This document shows positions 1 to 11,273 of a stretch of 64,000 nucleotides of DNA, piece after piece (position 1 is the first letter of the stretch; each line of letters opens with the position of its first letter). The translations under genes were made by a program, and so were the position numbers. The notes beneath the pieces are model-generated. The model saw nothing but the letters and a program-made list of their open reading frames with translations, searched no databases and was not told where the DNA came from. The DNA lies in NCBI GenBank assembly GCA_024699855.1, contig JAMPIQ010000002.1, forward strand, positions 16,430,001-16,494,000, read 5' to 3'. Origin of the DNA: Aphelenchoides besseyi (lineage: Eukaryota > Nematoda > Chromadorea > Rhabditida > Aphelenchoididae).

Positions 1-54
1 AGTATGGCAAGTTTAAATAAGTAATTAGCTTTTCTAACCTACTTCACTCGACAG

Positions 55-3000
55 GATTTTATTTTGGACGTTTACTTTCAACTGAGGTTAGTTCGTTGTT
101 GAGTACACCGTTAAGCTTCTTGTTAAGTTGGATTGATGAACGACTTTCACACAATGGAACGAAGAGAATACTTGTCAAAGACCCCAATCTGTTCAATGTA
201 AACTATTTCCTAACTATCAAATGCATTCCAATTTCAGCTGATTTGGCATCCCGACTTGTATTTTGCGAACGCACGAACGGCCGATTTCCATCACGTCACA
301 AGTCCGAACTTTCTCGTCTGGATCTATCCGAATGGAACGGTCTTCTACGATGCAAGGTCAGTTAGTTCAAGAAACTTTAGCATCACCAATAAGTTCTCTT
401 AACCTCAATGCTCAAGATTTCCTATTCTGCTCCTCATGCTAAACTGATATTTGCATAAAAACGTTAAAAGTGTTAAGAATTGGGTTTTATGTTTTCATGT
501 CACGACCACGCGAATTTCAACGGCACCCTACTGTGCAATTTTGGCTTTCGAATCATGAGTGAACAAAAAGTGAAATGGGAATTTTTTGTCCATCGACTAG
601 GAACTCAGTTGTACGAGAAGATTAATAAATTTCTCAGCGATTTCCATCGCCTACGGCAATTTCCTTGGCAATGTCAAGGAAAACAAAGATCTGCGGGACC
701 AAAAGTCTATTCGAAAAACATGTTTATAATGGAGCTTAAAAATATGCTAATTGGCGGGATTTGCATGGGAAACAGTTTACAGTACAATCGTACGCAAAAG
801 TTAGGAGCACATTGAGATAACGTTTAATCCGGTTAAGATAACAAGTGTTTGCAGAATCTCTCTCACTGTTATTTGTATGCTCAATCTTGCCAGATACCCA
901 CTAGATTCACAAATGTGCACACTGAGGATACTATCCTGTAAGTCGGCGTTTTTGTTGGTCTATTTCATTTGATCATACAGACGCCTACGATGTTGAACAA
1001 TTGGTCATCGATTGGAGTTCTCAAGGTGTGATGACAAACCCGGAAATTCGAATGCCCGATATGAAACTTCGTGAAATTCGTCCGAGTCTTCGGAACGACA
1101 GTTATGCAACGGGTAAGTCTGTGCATTGTGTTCGATCTCATATATGCGAATTAATCTCAATACCTCGTTTGGTTCGCACATTGTTCGAAAATTGAGTGTA
1201 AATCAGAAAGTTCTGTCGCGAAAAGTCATTTGTTATTAACGGTCGCAAAAAGCACCGAGACTTATGTCTAAATAACACGTCGCACTTCACGTCCTTCGGC
1301 TCTCAAATCCACTTTTCAATTTCTTCTCGTCATCAACAACATCATCAGTTTTTTCGCCGTTTCTTCTCGGCCCGGCATTGGTGACCATCGTAACTTTTGC
1401 GGTCTTCTTTTCGGACCGCCTGCAACAAAATTTTTCCCACCGCAGAAGCCGAAAGTGCAATGAGACAAATTTTTTTTGAAGCTTTTGGCTCTTGGCGTGT
1501 GTTGAAAATTAGAGTGGAGATGACAAGCCAACGTGACAATAACAACCAGACGCTTGGACTCTCGAATTGAACAGAAATCCTCGAAATCCGGAAGTTTGAA
1601 ACAATTTTGTTGCAATCAAAAAGCACTCGAGAGTTATTGTTCAGTTGAAAATATACAGATTGTTTTCAACTTATGTGTGAACAACCTGTACAGTTAACGA
1701 CGTTGGATTGCAATGCGATCTCAATACCAGACTTCGGAGCACACCATTCGAATTCTTGTTTATTGCCCATTTGAATTTTGAACACGAATCGGCTTTTTAA
1801 ATCAAATAAAACAAGAGATGAAGTCACACGGAGGTCCACGAAACAATCCATTAGATAACAGCCGAAGCTCGTCAATAAGTACTTTTCGCACGAGTTTACG
1901 ATTATTGTCCTTCAATTATGAAAAACCCTTCATATACCGGGAACGTTCGTGTTACGATCAAAGTTGTCAGAAATATCTGATCTTGTTTGAATGTCAACGA
2001 TTACGTAAGAAGAATCGAATTTGAGACAGCAGATATCCAATTGCTTCAGAAGTGGATTCAAACATCTGAAAAGTGGTCGGTTGACTGAGAATAACGAGAA
2101 GTTGAGGCGTGAGAATTTTGCCAATGATCCAAAAAGTAGTTGACGAATGACGGAAAAGTTGGTCAAAGTGACGTTGTAAAATAAAATGAAATAGGCAAAA
2201 GATGAAATGTATTCTAATTTTCACTTCTGTAGGTACTTGGAGCTGTGCAACAGGTGATCGATGAACGCTCGGGATCCGACATTTGCGCTCCGAAATTTGC
2301 ACCCCAAAGGATATGCATCAGAACTTTGTGTACACACTCGTTTCGTTCAACTTTATAACTGAATTAATTTCAAACACAAACTCCTTTTCTTTAAAACTTA
2401 GATTTATATTCTTTGAGTGGCAAATGTCAAGCGTAAATGTCGTATAACCCTATGCTACAGCGGACTTTATTGTTGATCGGTAAGCAAAGTCTTTGAACAT
2501 CGAAAACAGTTTTTTCGATTGTTGAATAAACAGGCTTCTTAACTACAAGTTGGCCTCAAATTGATTTCATTCTGCTTTTAGATTGTTGATGCATCACGTT
2601 ATTTCGAGCTTCATTCCACAGTCGTTGATTGTTATAATTTCGTGGATTAGTTTCTGGGTAAGTCAGAAGGTCTTCCGTTTCGGTCGGTTAAAGTCAACAT
2701 GTTTTATTTGGACGTCAATGCTGTTCCTGGACGAGTATCGTTGTCCATTACGACGTAAGTTCGCTTCGGGTTTTCAAGTCCCAATTAACAATGCAAAGCC
2801 AAATGTTCAGTTTTCCGGAGGCGTTTGCAAAGCTTTCGAAGATTGAAACATCCGTTCACAGGCGAAACTAAAAGTTGAAAGATTTCAGACTTCTCACGCT
2901 CGCAACTCAAAGCAGCGCCGAAAGAATGACTCTGCCGCAGGCAAGTTTTTTAAACGAAGAGTTGTAAATCTTTTACACGAAACAAGCAAATAAAACATCA

Positions 3001-3700
3001 ACATAAAACAAGATGTAATTGTGGGATTTAAGGCGAGTTATGTCAAAGCATCGGATGTGTTCGGAAATGGTTGTATGGCGTTTGTTTTTGCGGTTTGTTC
3101 GCGTCGTAAGCGTATCTTAGACGTTCGCTTTAGGCATTGATTGAGTTCACGATCGTAAACTATTGTACCAGACGCAAAATTCATGAGCACCCGAGAGAAG
3201 GTTATTCGTTAGCAGCACAAGCGAAGAAAATGGTCGAAAGGCAGGTAATGGACAGCGAGATGCTCAGATGCGAACAAAACAAACGAATTGCAGCACGATA
3301 TGAATCGTTTCAAAGCACAAACAACCCGTTTGACTATGGAAGGCGACGAAGACCAAAATGGTGGGTACCCGCAGTTGATCACAAATGGAAGTTCTTCATC
3401 TGCAGATAACAAATCGATGCAACGAGGTTCGATCAACCCACTGAACAACGTCTCGTTGCTGCCAATAACGCCATTCAGTCGTCAACTAGCAGCTCGGAAG
3501 TTGAAGGAAGAACAAAGGTATGTGTAACTCATAGAGTTATGCGTGAACAGTTTCATTTCAGAGCGTTGAGAATCGAGGAGAATAGAAAAGTGGCTCAAAT
3601 AATCGATTTACAATGCCGAGCTTGGTTTCCACTAGCATTCGTGCTTTTCCAAACCGGATTCTGGGTTTTCTACTTAATTTTATTTCCAAATGATGTCTAA
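55..3700 (+). CDS. Cys-loop ligand-gated ion channel subunit, probable anion type (5' partial)
   Basis: A pentameric receptor subunit of the plasma membrane. Exons read: 55-86, 128-197, 238-356, 855-937, 981-1112, 2233-2253, 2461-2479, 2582-2657, about 2708-2754, 2889-2940, 3033-3092, 3134-3244, 3294-3517, 3562-3700. They total 1185 bases, in frame to TAA. Visible are the ligand-domain motif WHPDLYFANA, the Cys loop (C, 13 residues, C, containing ARYPLDSQ), M1 (IPQSLIVIISWISFW), the M2 entry DVNAVPGRVSLSITT, M3, a long cytoplasmic loop and M4 ending LFPNDV. Pro-Gly-Arg before M2, without the Gly-Glu of cation channels, suggests chloride selectivity, as in glutamate-, glycine- or amine-gated nematode channels; the ligand is unknown. 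The signal peptide and first exons lie left of the window. The M1-M2 junction lacks an AG acceptor (see findings), so the gene could be damaged. One intron (2941-3032) is GC-AG. Confidence 0.88.
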
Positions 3701-3715
3701 AAGGTGGATGCTTGT

Positions 3716-3721
3716 AATAAA
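3716..3721 (+). promoter_or_regulatory. Polyadenylation signal of the channel gene
   Basis: AATAAA lies 15 bases after the TAA stop of the plus-strand channel gene. It is the only canonical hexamer close behind that stop. Confidence 0.5.
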
Positions 3722-3775
3722 CTCGTTTTACTACGAGAACCATGTAGTTAATATGTCACATCAATACTTATATGG

Positions 3776-3781
3776 TTTATT
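3776..3781 (-). promoter_or_regulatory. Polyadenylation signal of the nAChR alpha gene
   Basis: AATAAA on the minus strand lies 7 bases past the nAChR stop codon. Together with the plus-strand hexamer at 3716 it implies that the two convergent 3' UTRs overlap or nearly touch. Confidence 0.5.
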
Positions 3782-3788
3782 AAAAGAT

Positions 3789-5692
3789 TCAAAGACCAAG
3801 AAATTGAGCTAATTCTCTTTGGTAGATGATAACAAAGAACGTTAAAGCACTTCCGAGACCGAACAAGAGAAACAGGAACCGATCCAACACCAACGCGACT
3901 TGTTGCCATTCCAATCGACAAGCATTCCGTCGATCTTTTTCGGCCAATCGCATTTCATTTCGCTCCATTGCGGCGTGAACTTTGGCTAAAAGAACGAATT
4001 CACAATTATGTTTGATTTAAATAAACGAACCCAAAACCCGTAGAAATTCGCTCTCGAAAAGATCCCCACTGTTGAGCATGGACGGCGGACAAACAGCAGC
4101 AGCTAATGGCAAAATGGAGTTCATGGTAATAAGTGCTGTCTCATCGATTCCATGAGTCCGTTTCGTCTTCATTGATATGTGATTACTTCGGGAGTTTGTT
4201 TTCATCGAACCGCCACCGTTTCGTGCATTTCCATTTGGCATATCACTTGTGAAAGATACCCGTTTGTTTACCATCTAAAACATTGATGATACAAATGAAC
4301 AAAAGCGAACTCACATTGTGTTCCTTCATGGTCGTTGATGATAATGATGGAAGCTCGGAAGTGGAAACGCTGTTTGAATTTGTTGGCATTTTCGAATTCA
4401 ACCACAACGAATGAAATCGATCCTCGCGATCGTCTTGTCCCGAGTGATCCTTCATGTACATATACTCCACATGCTCATTAATTGAATGATAGTAACCGGT
4501 TCGTACGAACAGAAATCGGGCCAAATATCCGAAAGCTACTTTTTGAATTATCATCGGAACCGTTTTGCCTGTTTGCCCGTGATGATGAACGTTTAAGGTT
4601 AGAACTGCTGATGCGGTTGCTAAAGCAACAATGAATATTGTAGCACCGTAGTAGATTCCAAGCAATGGAATTGCATCTGAAGTCGGCGGCATTTCGTCAG
4701 CAACCAACATCAAGAAAACGGTTGTACTCAGCAGAGAAGTAATACCTGAATAGTGTATAAAAACGATTGCTTCAAGATACTCAACAAACCCAAAGATACT
4801 TTTTCACCGGCTCCCGAAGGCATGTAGAAGCCGAGCAACGCGATTGAACTAATCATTACACACGGTAAAATCAAATTGAAAACATAGAACATTGGACGTC
4901 TTTGGATTTTGATGTGTATGTCAACGAAAGGATAAGGCTCTGGACAACACGAATAAACGATAGAATTCTTCTCGGCACTAAACTGAGAGTTAATGACAAA
5001 CTGAAGACCACTCACCGGATATGTTTTAGATCCCATTCTGTTGATGTCATGTAGTTTGACACATCGCCAATTGATGATAAAACAATATCGATTTTCGATC
5101 CATCGGAAGCCCAAGAAGCCCATTTCAAAATACAATTCTAATCAGTCAGGTCAATAAGACCACAAAGAGAAGTTACACGTACCTGCGTTTCAAACGGATA
5201 ATATCGAACGTCCATTCCGCAACTCGATTGCATGATTGCTGCCATTGTCCATGAACTAGAGATAAGTGGAAGGCGTTCAAAATAAGTTCAACTTACACAT
5301 TTCCATCGTAAGTGACGATCACATCGGTACTGAATAGTGATTTGGCGTATTCTGATGCCGCGTTGTTGTACAAACTAAAAGGTAAGTTTGAAACTAGAAA
5401 TAACATGCAATTTACATTATGTCGGGTTTCCACACTTTAGTGAACGGTATGTGGATGGAAGTCAAATTGTTGTGCTCCAAAGGCGACCAGATCAATCGAT
5501 AGTCGATCCAAGTTTGTCGGATCCACACGTTGCTTGTCAGAATCTCTTTGCGCTCATCGACGTCTATGATCTGAGTTAGAGCGAACGAGAAGGTCACATT
5601 CACTGGCATATTGTGTCGAATTGATGGTCGAATATTTTTGTTGTAGTCTCGCAATATGGTTCGATATAAGCGAACCAGCGTCTCATCGCTTT
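3789..5692 (-). CDS. Nicotinic acetylcholine receptor alpha subunit (signal exon not found)
   Basis: A cation-selective acetylcholine-gated channel subunit of nerve or muscle membranes. Minus-strand exons, 5' to 3': 5692-5416, 5374-5297, 5255-5183, 5137-5016, 4982-4790, 4745-4315, 4274-4031, 3985-3789. The sequence shows WSPLEHN and VWKPDI in the ligand domain, the Cys loop (C, 13 residues, C, with YYPFETQ), the vicinal cysteine pair YSCCPEPYP that defines alpha subunits, M1, M2 preceded by GEKVSLG (cation filter), M3, a cytoplasmic loop of roughly 120 residues and M4 (WQQVALVLDRFLFLLFGLGS). The stop is TGA at 3789-3791. The 5692 exon opens at a 3' splice site and begins inside the mature protein, so the start codon and signal peptide are on an unrecognised exon above 5700. 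Introns are 33-45 bases. It is convergent with the other Cys-loop gene. The subtype within the family is not assignable by eye. Confidence 0.92.
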
Positions 5693-8600
5693 CTAAATCG
5701 ATCGTTTAGCTTCTTCATCGTGCATTGCAAGCTTCGCTGTTGAATTGGACACAGTTTTTGTTAAATTGCTGTTACTTCGACTTTCTCTCTTTGATTTGAT
5801 GTCATTGGCGAGTCGACGTTGTTGCAGACATGGTCACAGGGTCCGACTTTTTGAGCGCATTTGAATTTGAAGTTCGACATCGAAGAACGAAAAGTGGAAA
5901 ATGTATAGAGATTGAGTTATGCAAAAATAGAGTCACTTCGAGGAAGTCGTCGATGTTTTAGAAGTGTTCTTTCTTTTCCCGCCGACTAGAACGCAGATTT
6001 CGACAAAGGAACTACAACTTCATAATTCGCTTTTTGGTTGGATGTTATTCGATTAATTGAACGCCAATTAGCTTATTAATGCTGTTCCCTTTCGATTAGC
6101 AACACAGATCCTCGATCCTTCAACGACGACTTTATGTCGTGGAAATTAAGACGATAGCGGAGGCGAGCAATAAGCGAATGATTATTCTGCTGGAACGCTG
6201 ACGTCTTGAATGTTCTTAAAAGACGCATGCAATTAGTCCTGTGTATTCAACTTCGTTTTCGCCAACGTCTTGATTAAATGGCCCGTGAAATCGGTCGACC
6301 GAACGACCTTTGCAACATATTACGGCGAACGAAATGCATGAAACAAGCGAACTTCTCGGAAACCTTCTCGACCGTTCAAACCAAAGAACAAGAATCCAAA
6401 TCCTCACTAATCCAATAAACAAGTGAATGTTCTGAAAAGTCAACGTCCGGTCTTTCGCGACGTTCGACATTAAAAAACATCCAGTGAATTAACGTCGAGA
6501 CAACAGTTCGTTTAGACTCGCAAAGCATCTGAACTCTTAAGTTAATTCGATTCGCATGCAATTTCAGTCCAATGATTGACCGTGGCCTTTTAATCCATGG
6601 CTGCGGGCTTCTAAGTTTGGAAGCTTTTCGAATAAACAGCCACGTAGACGTGTGATTGTGTTTTGCATAATCGCATTCAACATCCTGATTTGATTACGAG
6701 AATAATAACAACGTAAAGTTCTACGCTTTTAACCAGAACTTTAGAGTTTTTTTGTAATACCCGAGTTCATCATTTGGAGTCGAAAATGGCGGTTTAGTAC
6801 ATGGAAAAAGTTCAATCACGAATCTGTTGTTGATGTCACACATTTCTTCGAATTTCAAATCCATCAAATACACGATCACATCGATGAATGTTTTTGACGT
6901 TCTTTTCGCTGCTCATTCGACCGTAGGAGTCGAACTCGATAATCAGATCGAGTTGTAGGATAACAAAAACGACCATTAAATGAAGTCAGTGGTCTCGTTT
7001 GGACGTCAATTTTGTCACGAGTTGAAGTCGACAGTAAACTCGAAATTTTCTCAAGAAGTACGAAAACTAATTGAAATTCAAATTTTCCGTGTTCTATCGA
7101 ACTGGAGCACGAAGTCCCGTCGACGTCAAATTGAACGGCGCGAAGACGAAATTGTCGCGAAAAAACAGCAGAAGGTTAAGTGAAATTCTCGAGAATTCGT
7201 GTTCTCACGCGTCCGACAAAATTTGCGGCAATTCAGGATCCAAGTGGCCTAGCAAACGTCCGAATTGTTGTGAGTTTTGTAGACTCCGAATTCGCGCAAT
7301 GAAATCACGAGCAATCAGGTTGATGGTCGTGTGTGTAAACGACATCAGAGGAGCAACTTACTTGCGAGTTGAAGGCTGCACGCCAAAATCAAATACCACC
7401 AAAGCATCTCATTTGGACCGCATCTTCGAAAACTCACTCGTCAGAGATCATTTCGAAGATCCGATGAAGATGTGAGGATCTAAATCAAAATGTTTGGTGT
7501 CGGCCATGAACACGTGTAACATACGAAAGAGATCGGGGAAATAAAACGTGGAATAACAACTCTGAAAACACCAAATATGGTTATCGGATTGACAGGACCA
7601 TAGTACACACGATTACGAAACAAATGCGTTTATCGAGATTGAAAACCATTGTAGTGATTCGTGCTTTAGGTCCTAAGATGGAAAGCGGAACATTTTGCAG
7701 AAGTTGGAAACAAAACGTTGAAGGTGAATCACAACAACCCCGCAACTACTTGAACAAACTTCTTCACCAGAACAATGCCAAATAGCATGTTGAGTGCAAA
7801 ATGCGAAGTGACGACGGACGTAGAAATGAAACAATTTTCTGAAAATCGAATTAGTCACAAGAAGAATCTCGAGAGTTCAATTGCAAAACGTTGCTGTCCA
7901 TTCTCAACGATTGTATGAAAAGGTTTATGACAAAAGAACGGCTTATCAGCGGTTGCAAGCGGCAGTTGCGAGCAAGCAGATGAGATTGCGCTAAGTGAAG
8001 AATTAGATCAAAAAGTTAGTAAAACGGTAATCAAAGACGTCTACTTCCGCACATACGATGTTTGTTCCTCCTTCGACTACTTGCACCATAAACCAACGAC
8101 ACCGAAGGCTTAAAGTTAAGAATGAAGTCGCGGAACGAAAAAGCCAAAAAAGTGGGCGGACGGAAAACAGCGCCAAGAAGAACGACCACAATGTCCAGAG
8201 ACTGCGCAACACAATGAACATGGAAAATGGAGGGATGAATCGGACATTCGTTCAGACGGAAACACGCCAAAATTAACACGTCAACTATCGCGATTTCACG
8301 GTTTCAATGGTTTGTTTACGCTACTTTCACTTCTTCCTCCAACTAAAATTAGTGTCCTGTCAAAGACAATTCGAGTAGAAACGCAAGATGTACGTTCAGT
8401 TGCTTTTTGATTTTTGAAACTTTGTCGGAAGTATTCGACCATATGATTTGAATCAAAGGTCTCTACCACAGGGTATTTGATCTTCAGTTCACGAGTGTTC
8501 GAGATCTTCGAAATGGGCTCAATGAGCGCAGTTTACTATTGAAAACAGTCAATTAACTTTGTTCGACCGTGCATTCGAATTCACTACCTTCTTTGAAAAC

Positions 8601-9322
8601 ACGCGTCTCTTCGTTGTGTTGCCCACGATTCCGCTAATGGCCAGTCGAACAAGTTAAGTAGCTGCGCATTCATTTTTTTGAAAAGGGCTCTTTCATATCT
8701 TCATCAGACCAAAATTCAGGTCAATTTATCATCATCTTTACTCTCGAACTTTTGTCAACTAGCAGCAGTACATTGAGGGTGGATTGAATTCTTAAAGCAC
8801 TTGACTTCTGTTTGTAACTCGACAAAAAAGTTTTCGATGTTCACGAGCTTAAAAGTTCTACTTTCGATTTGGAAGTGTTTAACTTTTTTATTTGTATGAA
8901 TCTAACGACAAAACCCTCGTTCGTAATCGACAGTAAAAGCTATGTACAGATTGCTAAACAGACAACTTTGTGACATCAAAACTCGCGAGTTTACTTTGAT
9001 TTAAAGCCGTCGAGTCGACTAATGAACAAATGAAAACCGTAAATTTAATGTTTTGAAGAGTTGAAAGCACAATTAGAAAGCTGGGGTGATTAAAAGTTGA
9101 GTAAGGACACCGGAAGTGAAGATACAGAATGCGACCCAAGAAGTTCGAAGGCAATTTAATTGCACAGAATAATTACACGAAGTTGATGGATGGAAAACTA
9201 GCAAACCAAAGAGCAAGATACACACTTCGAAAAGTGGGACAAGTGAATTTATGGCATGGAAATGATTTGAGCATTTGGTTAACTATTCTCAGTCAAAGAA
9301 ACACTAGACAATGAAAGGATGT
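5693..9322. other. Intergenic, no recognised gene
   Basis: This 3.6 kb lies upstream of the nAChR gene and downstream of the TPRA1-like gene. It should hold the nAChR first exon and promoter. Open frames are short and lack recognisable domains or paired splice sites. The longest, 7071-7475 on the plus strand, is rich in basic residues but has no family signature. I see no repeats or RNA genes. Confidence 0.5.
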
Positions 9323-11273
9323 TCAATTCATTGGCGATGTTGTGCTGAACGTTAGTTGACCATCGGTTCGAACCGATAGATTTCGACTTTTATTCGATTT
9401 TCCATTTTGTCGTTGTCCTGCGTAAGAGCCAAAGTTGTTGTTGGATTGTACGACTGGTGCTCGAATGATTGGACGACTCTCGGACGATGTTGACATGTCA
9501 TTCAGCTCCTGATTTGCAGCGTCCGAAGTCAGAGTGGATTCGGGAGTTGTTGTGGCCATGAGTGGAATGTTGTGCGAAGAAAGCGGATCGCGAAAATCTT
9601 CAGACGCGTTGTAGAAGTCGAAATTCAAATGAATGAGATTATCGAGATGTTGAGTTGTGGTATCGTTTTGCATAATCCGATCGTAATCGAACAAGTCGTC
9701 GTAGCTCGGCGAAATGAGACCTAAGCAATAAATGTTTGTAGGTTGATTGACTTCAAGTAAACTAACCCGAAAATCGAGGATAATAACCGTTGGCTTCGGT
9801 GGCAAGATCGTTCTTATGCGTACGATAAGAAAACAATCCACGACTTTGCTTCGATCTTGTCGAGCCACGAAGGAATGTAAAGTAGACAAGCGGCGGGAAG
9901 AACGTGAAGTAAAACAACGTCACAAAATCAGCCAAACTAAATTCACGAGCACAATTAACAAGAACAGAATGTTCACTTTACCATATTCCGTCGTCACAGT
10001 CCATGGTAATCAACAAGGCCGCAAACGCCTGAGCTAAGTTTAATGTTGCCATAAGACTGCAGTAGAAGAAGAAGGAACAACGATCTGAAAAAGTGAATTA
10101 GATCGAGACTCCGCTTACAACGCTTACGAAAAACACACGGTCGGCGTTGACAGCAAACAAGCGGTATGAAACAGGCGAGAAGATAAACCTGAAAACAAAG
10201 TTTACACAACAAATTCGTGATATTTCAACTGACAATTGCAAAGAAGATTGACGAAAGCATCCAAAAGTTCAAGCCACTGTAGCTGTAAAGTTGAATCGCA
10301 TCAACGGACAGATACTAAAACCTTAAGAATGACTGGTGATTGAAGGTCAAATATACCTGATCGATGATTTTAAAGTCAATCAAACTCTGGCATGCAGTGT
10401 GCAAAATGGCCAAGAAAGCAGCGAATAGAAAAGCACACAAGATTCCTCTCGTGTTGTCCGATTGGCCTAAACAAACGATTCAATTACAATGTCAATAAGC
10501 ATTATTAACCAAACAAAAGTCCAAATATCAGAATACACAACTCAGCACCGAGAAGCGAAACCTTCAACGAAAGCCAAATCACATGTTCCATTAGCTGTTC
10601 GATTTGATCGGTCATAGTGAGTGTCACTGAGATTCCACTGCGAATTATGTTCAAAATTGTTGTTATGTAGACCTGAAATTACACAGAGTCGAGAAAGACT
10701 GAGTGATCAAAGATACCAAAACGAAGAAGTTTCGAAACATCGTCGAACCACCCGAATGTTTCAGTTTTCTTCTCATGTTTCCGCATTTGAAAAGAAGAAA
10801 AACAAAGAACAACAAGTTCAATGTGAAAATAAATAGATCCCAGTACCGAAAACTAAAAGTCAATCGATTGAAGAGATAGAGAATAAACGCAAATACCCTA
10901 AGGTTGGCACTTTTTGTACGAGAACTTGTCGACAGAGATGACGCAAATGTCTGTGCGATTTGCCGTTGAAAAAGAAACTTGAGGGTAAAGAAGAGTTGGT
11001 GAAATTACTCGACGTTTCCGAATCATTGTTCCTTACACTCAAACCTAAGAAACATTTTTTAAAAAATCAACACTAGAACCTACCAAACAGCGTGTCAATC
11101 AAAGTCACTTCTTCCGTCGAAATCGCATCGTCCGCAAGAATCCAATCTTCTTCGATCGTCTCATCTGAAGTCAATGACGAGACGTTGAAGTAGTTGGTTG
11201 TGTGATGAGGACTGTTGTAGAAACGCGGTCGACCGAACGATGTGGTCGGATTGTCCGAATGCAAAATGGACAT
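9323..11273 (-). CDS. TPRA1 (GPR175)-like seven-transmembrane protein
   Basis: A multi-pass membrane protein of the TPRA1/TPRA40 family, orphan receptor-like proteins with poorly defined function. Ten minus-strand exons: 11273-11084, 11044-10897, 10852-10717, 10672-10510, 10466-10357, 10314-10234, 10188-10128, 10084-9982, 9936-9767, 9720-9323. Their sum is 1560 bases, giving 519 residues. Family landmarks seen in order: RYWDLFIFTLNLLFF at the first helix, a VYITTILNIIRSGISVT segment, LSLKVSLLGAELCILIFGLLFG, FWMLSSIFFAIVYLLA, a CSLMATLNLAQAFAALL helix and DFVTLFYFTFFPPLVYFTFL at the last helix, followed by a cytoplasmic tail starting near SYDDLFDYD. The N-terminus is a long acidic Ser/Asn-rich segment of roughly 120 residues, longer than in vertebrate TPRA1. 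The ATG at 11271-11273 is the first in frame. Identification rests on the order of helices and the conserved short motifs. Confidence 0.88.

Noticed and set aside
480..815. Plus-strand frame of 111 codons
   Set aside because: It lies inside the 498-base intron (357-854) of the channel gene. The flanking exons join perfectly without it.
7071..7475. Basic 134-codon frame
   Set aside because: No domain, no splice partner and overlapping frames; kept as intergenic.
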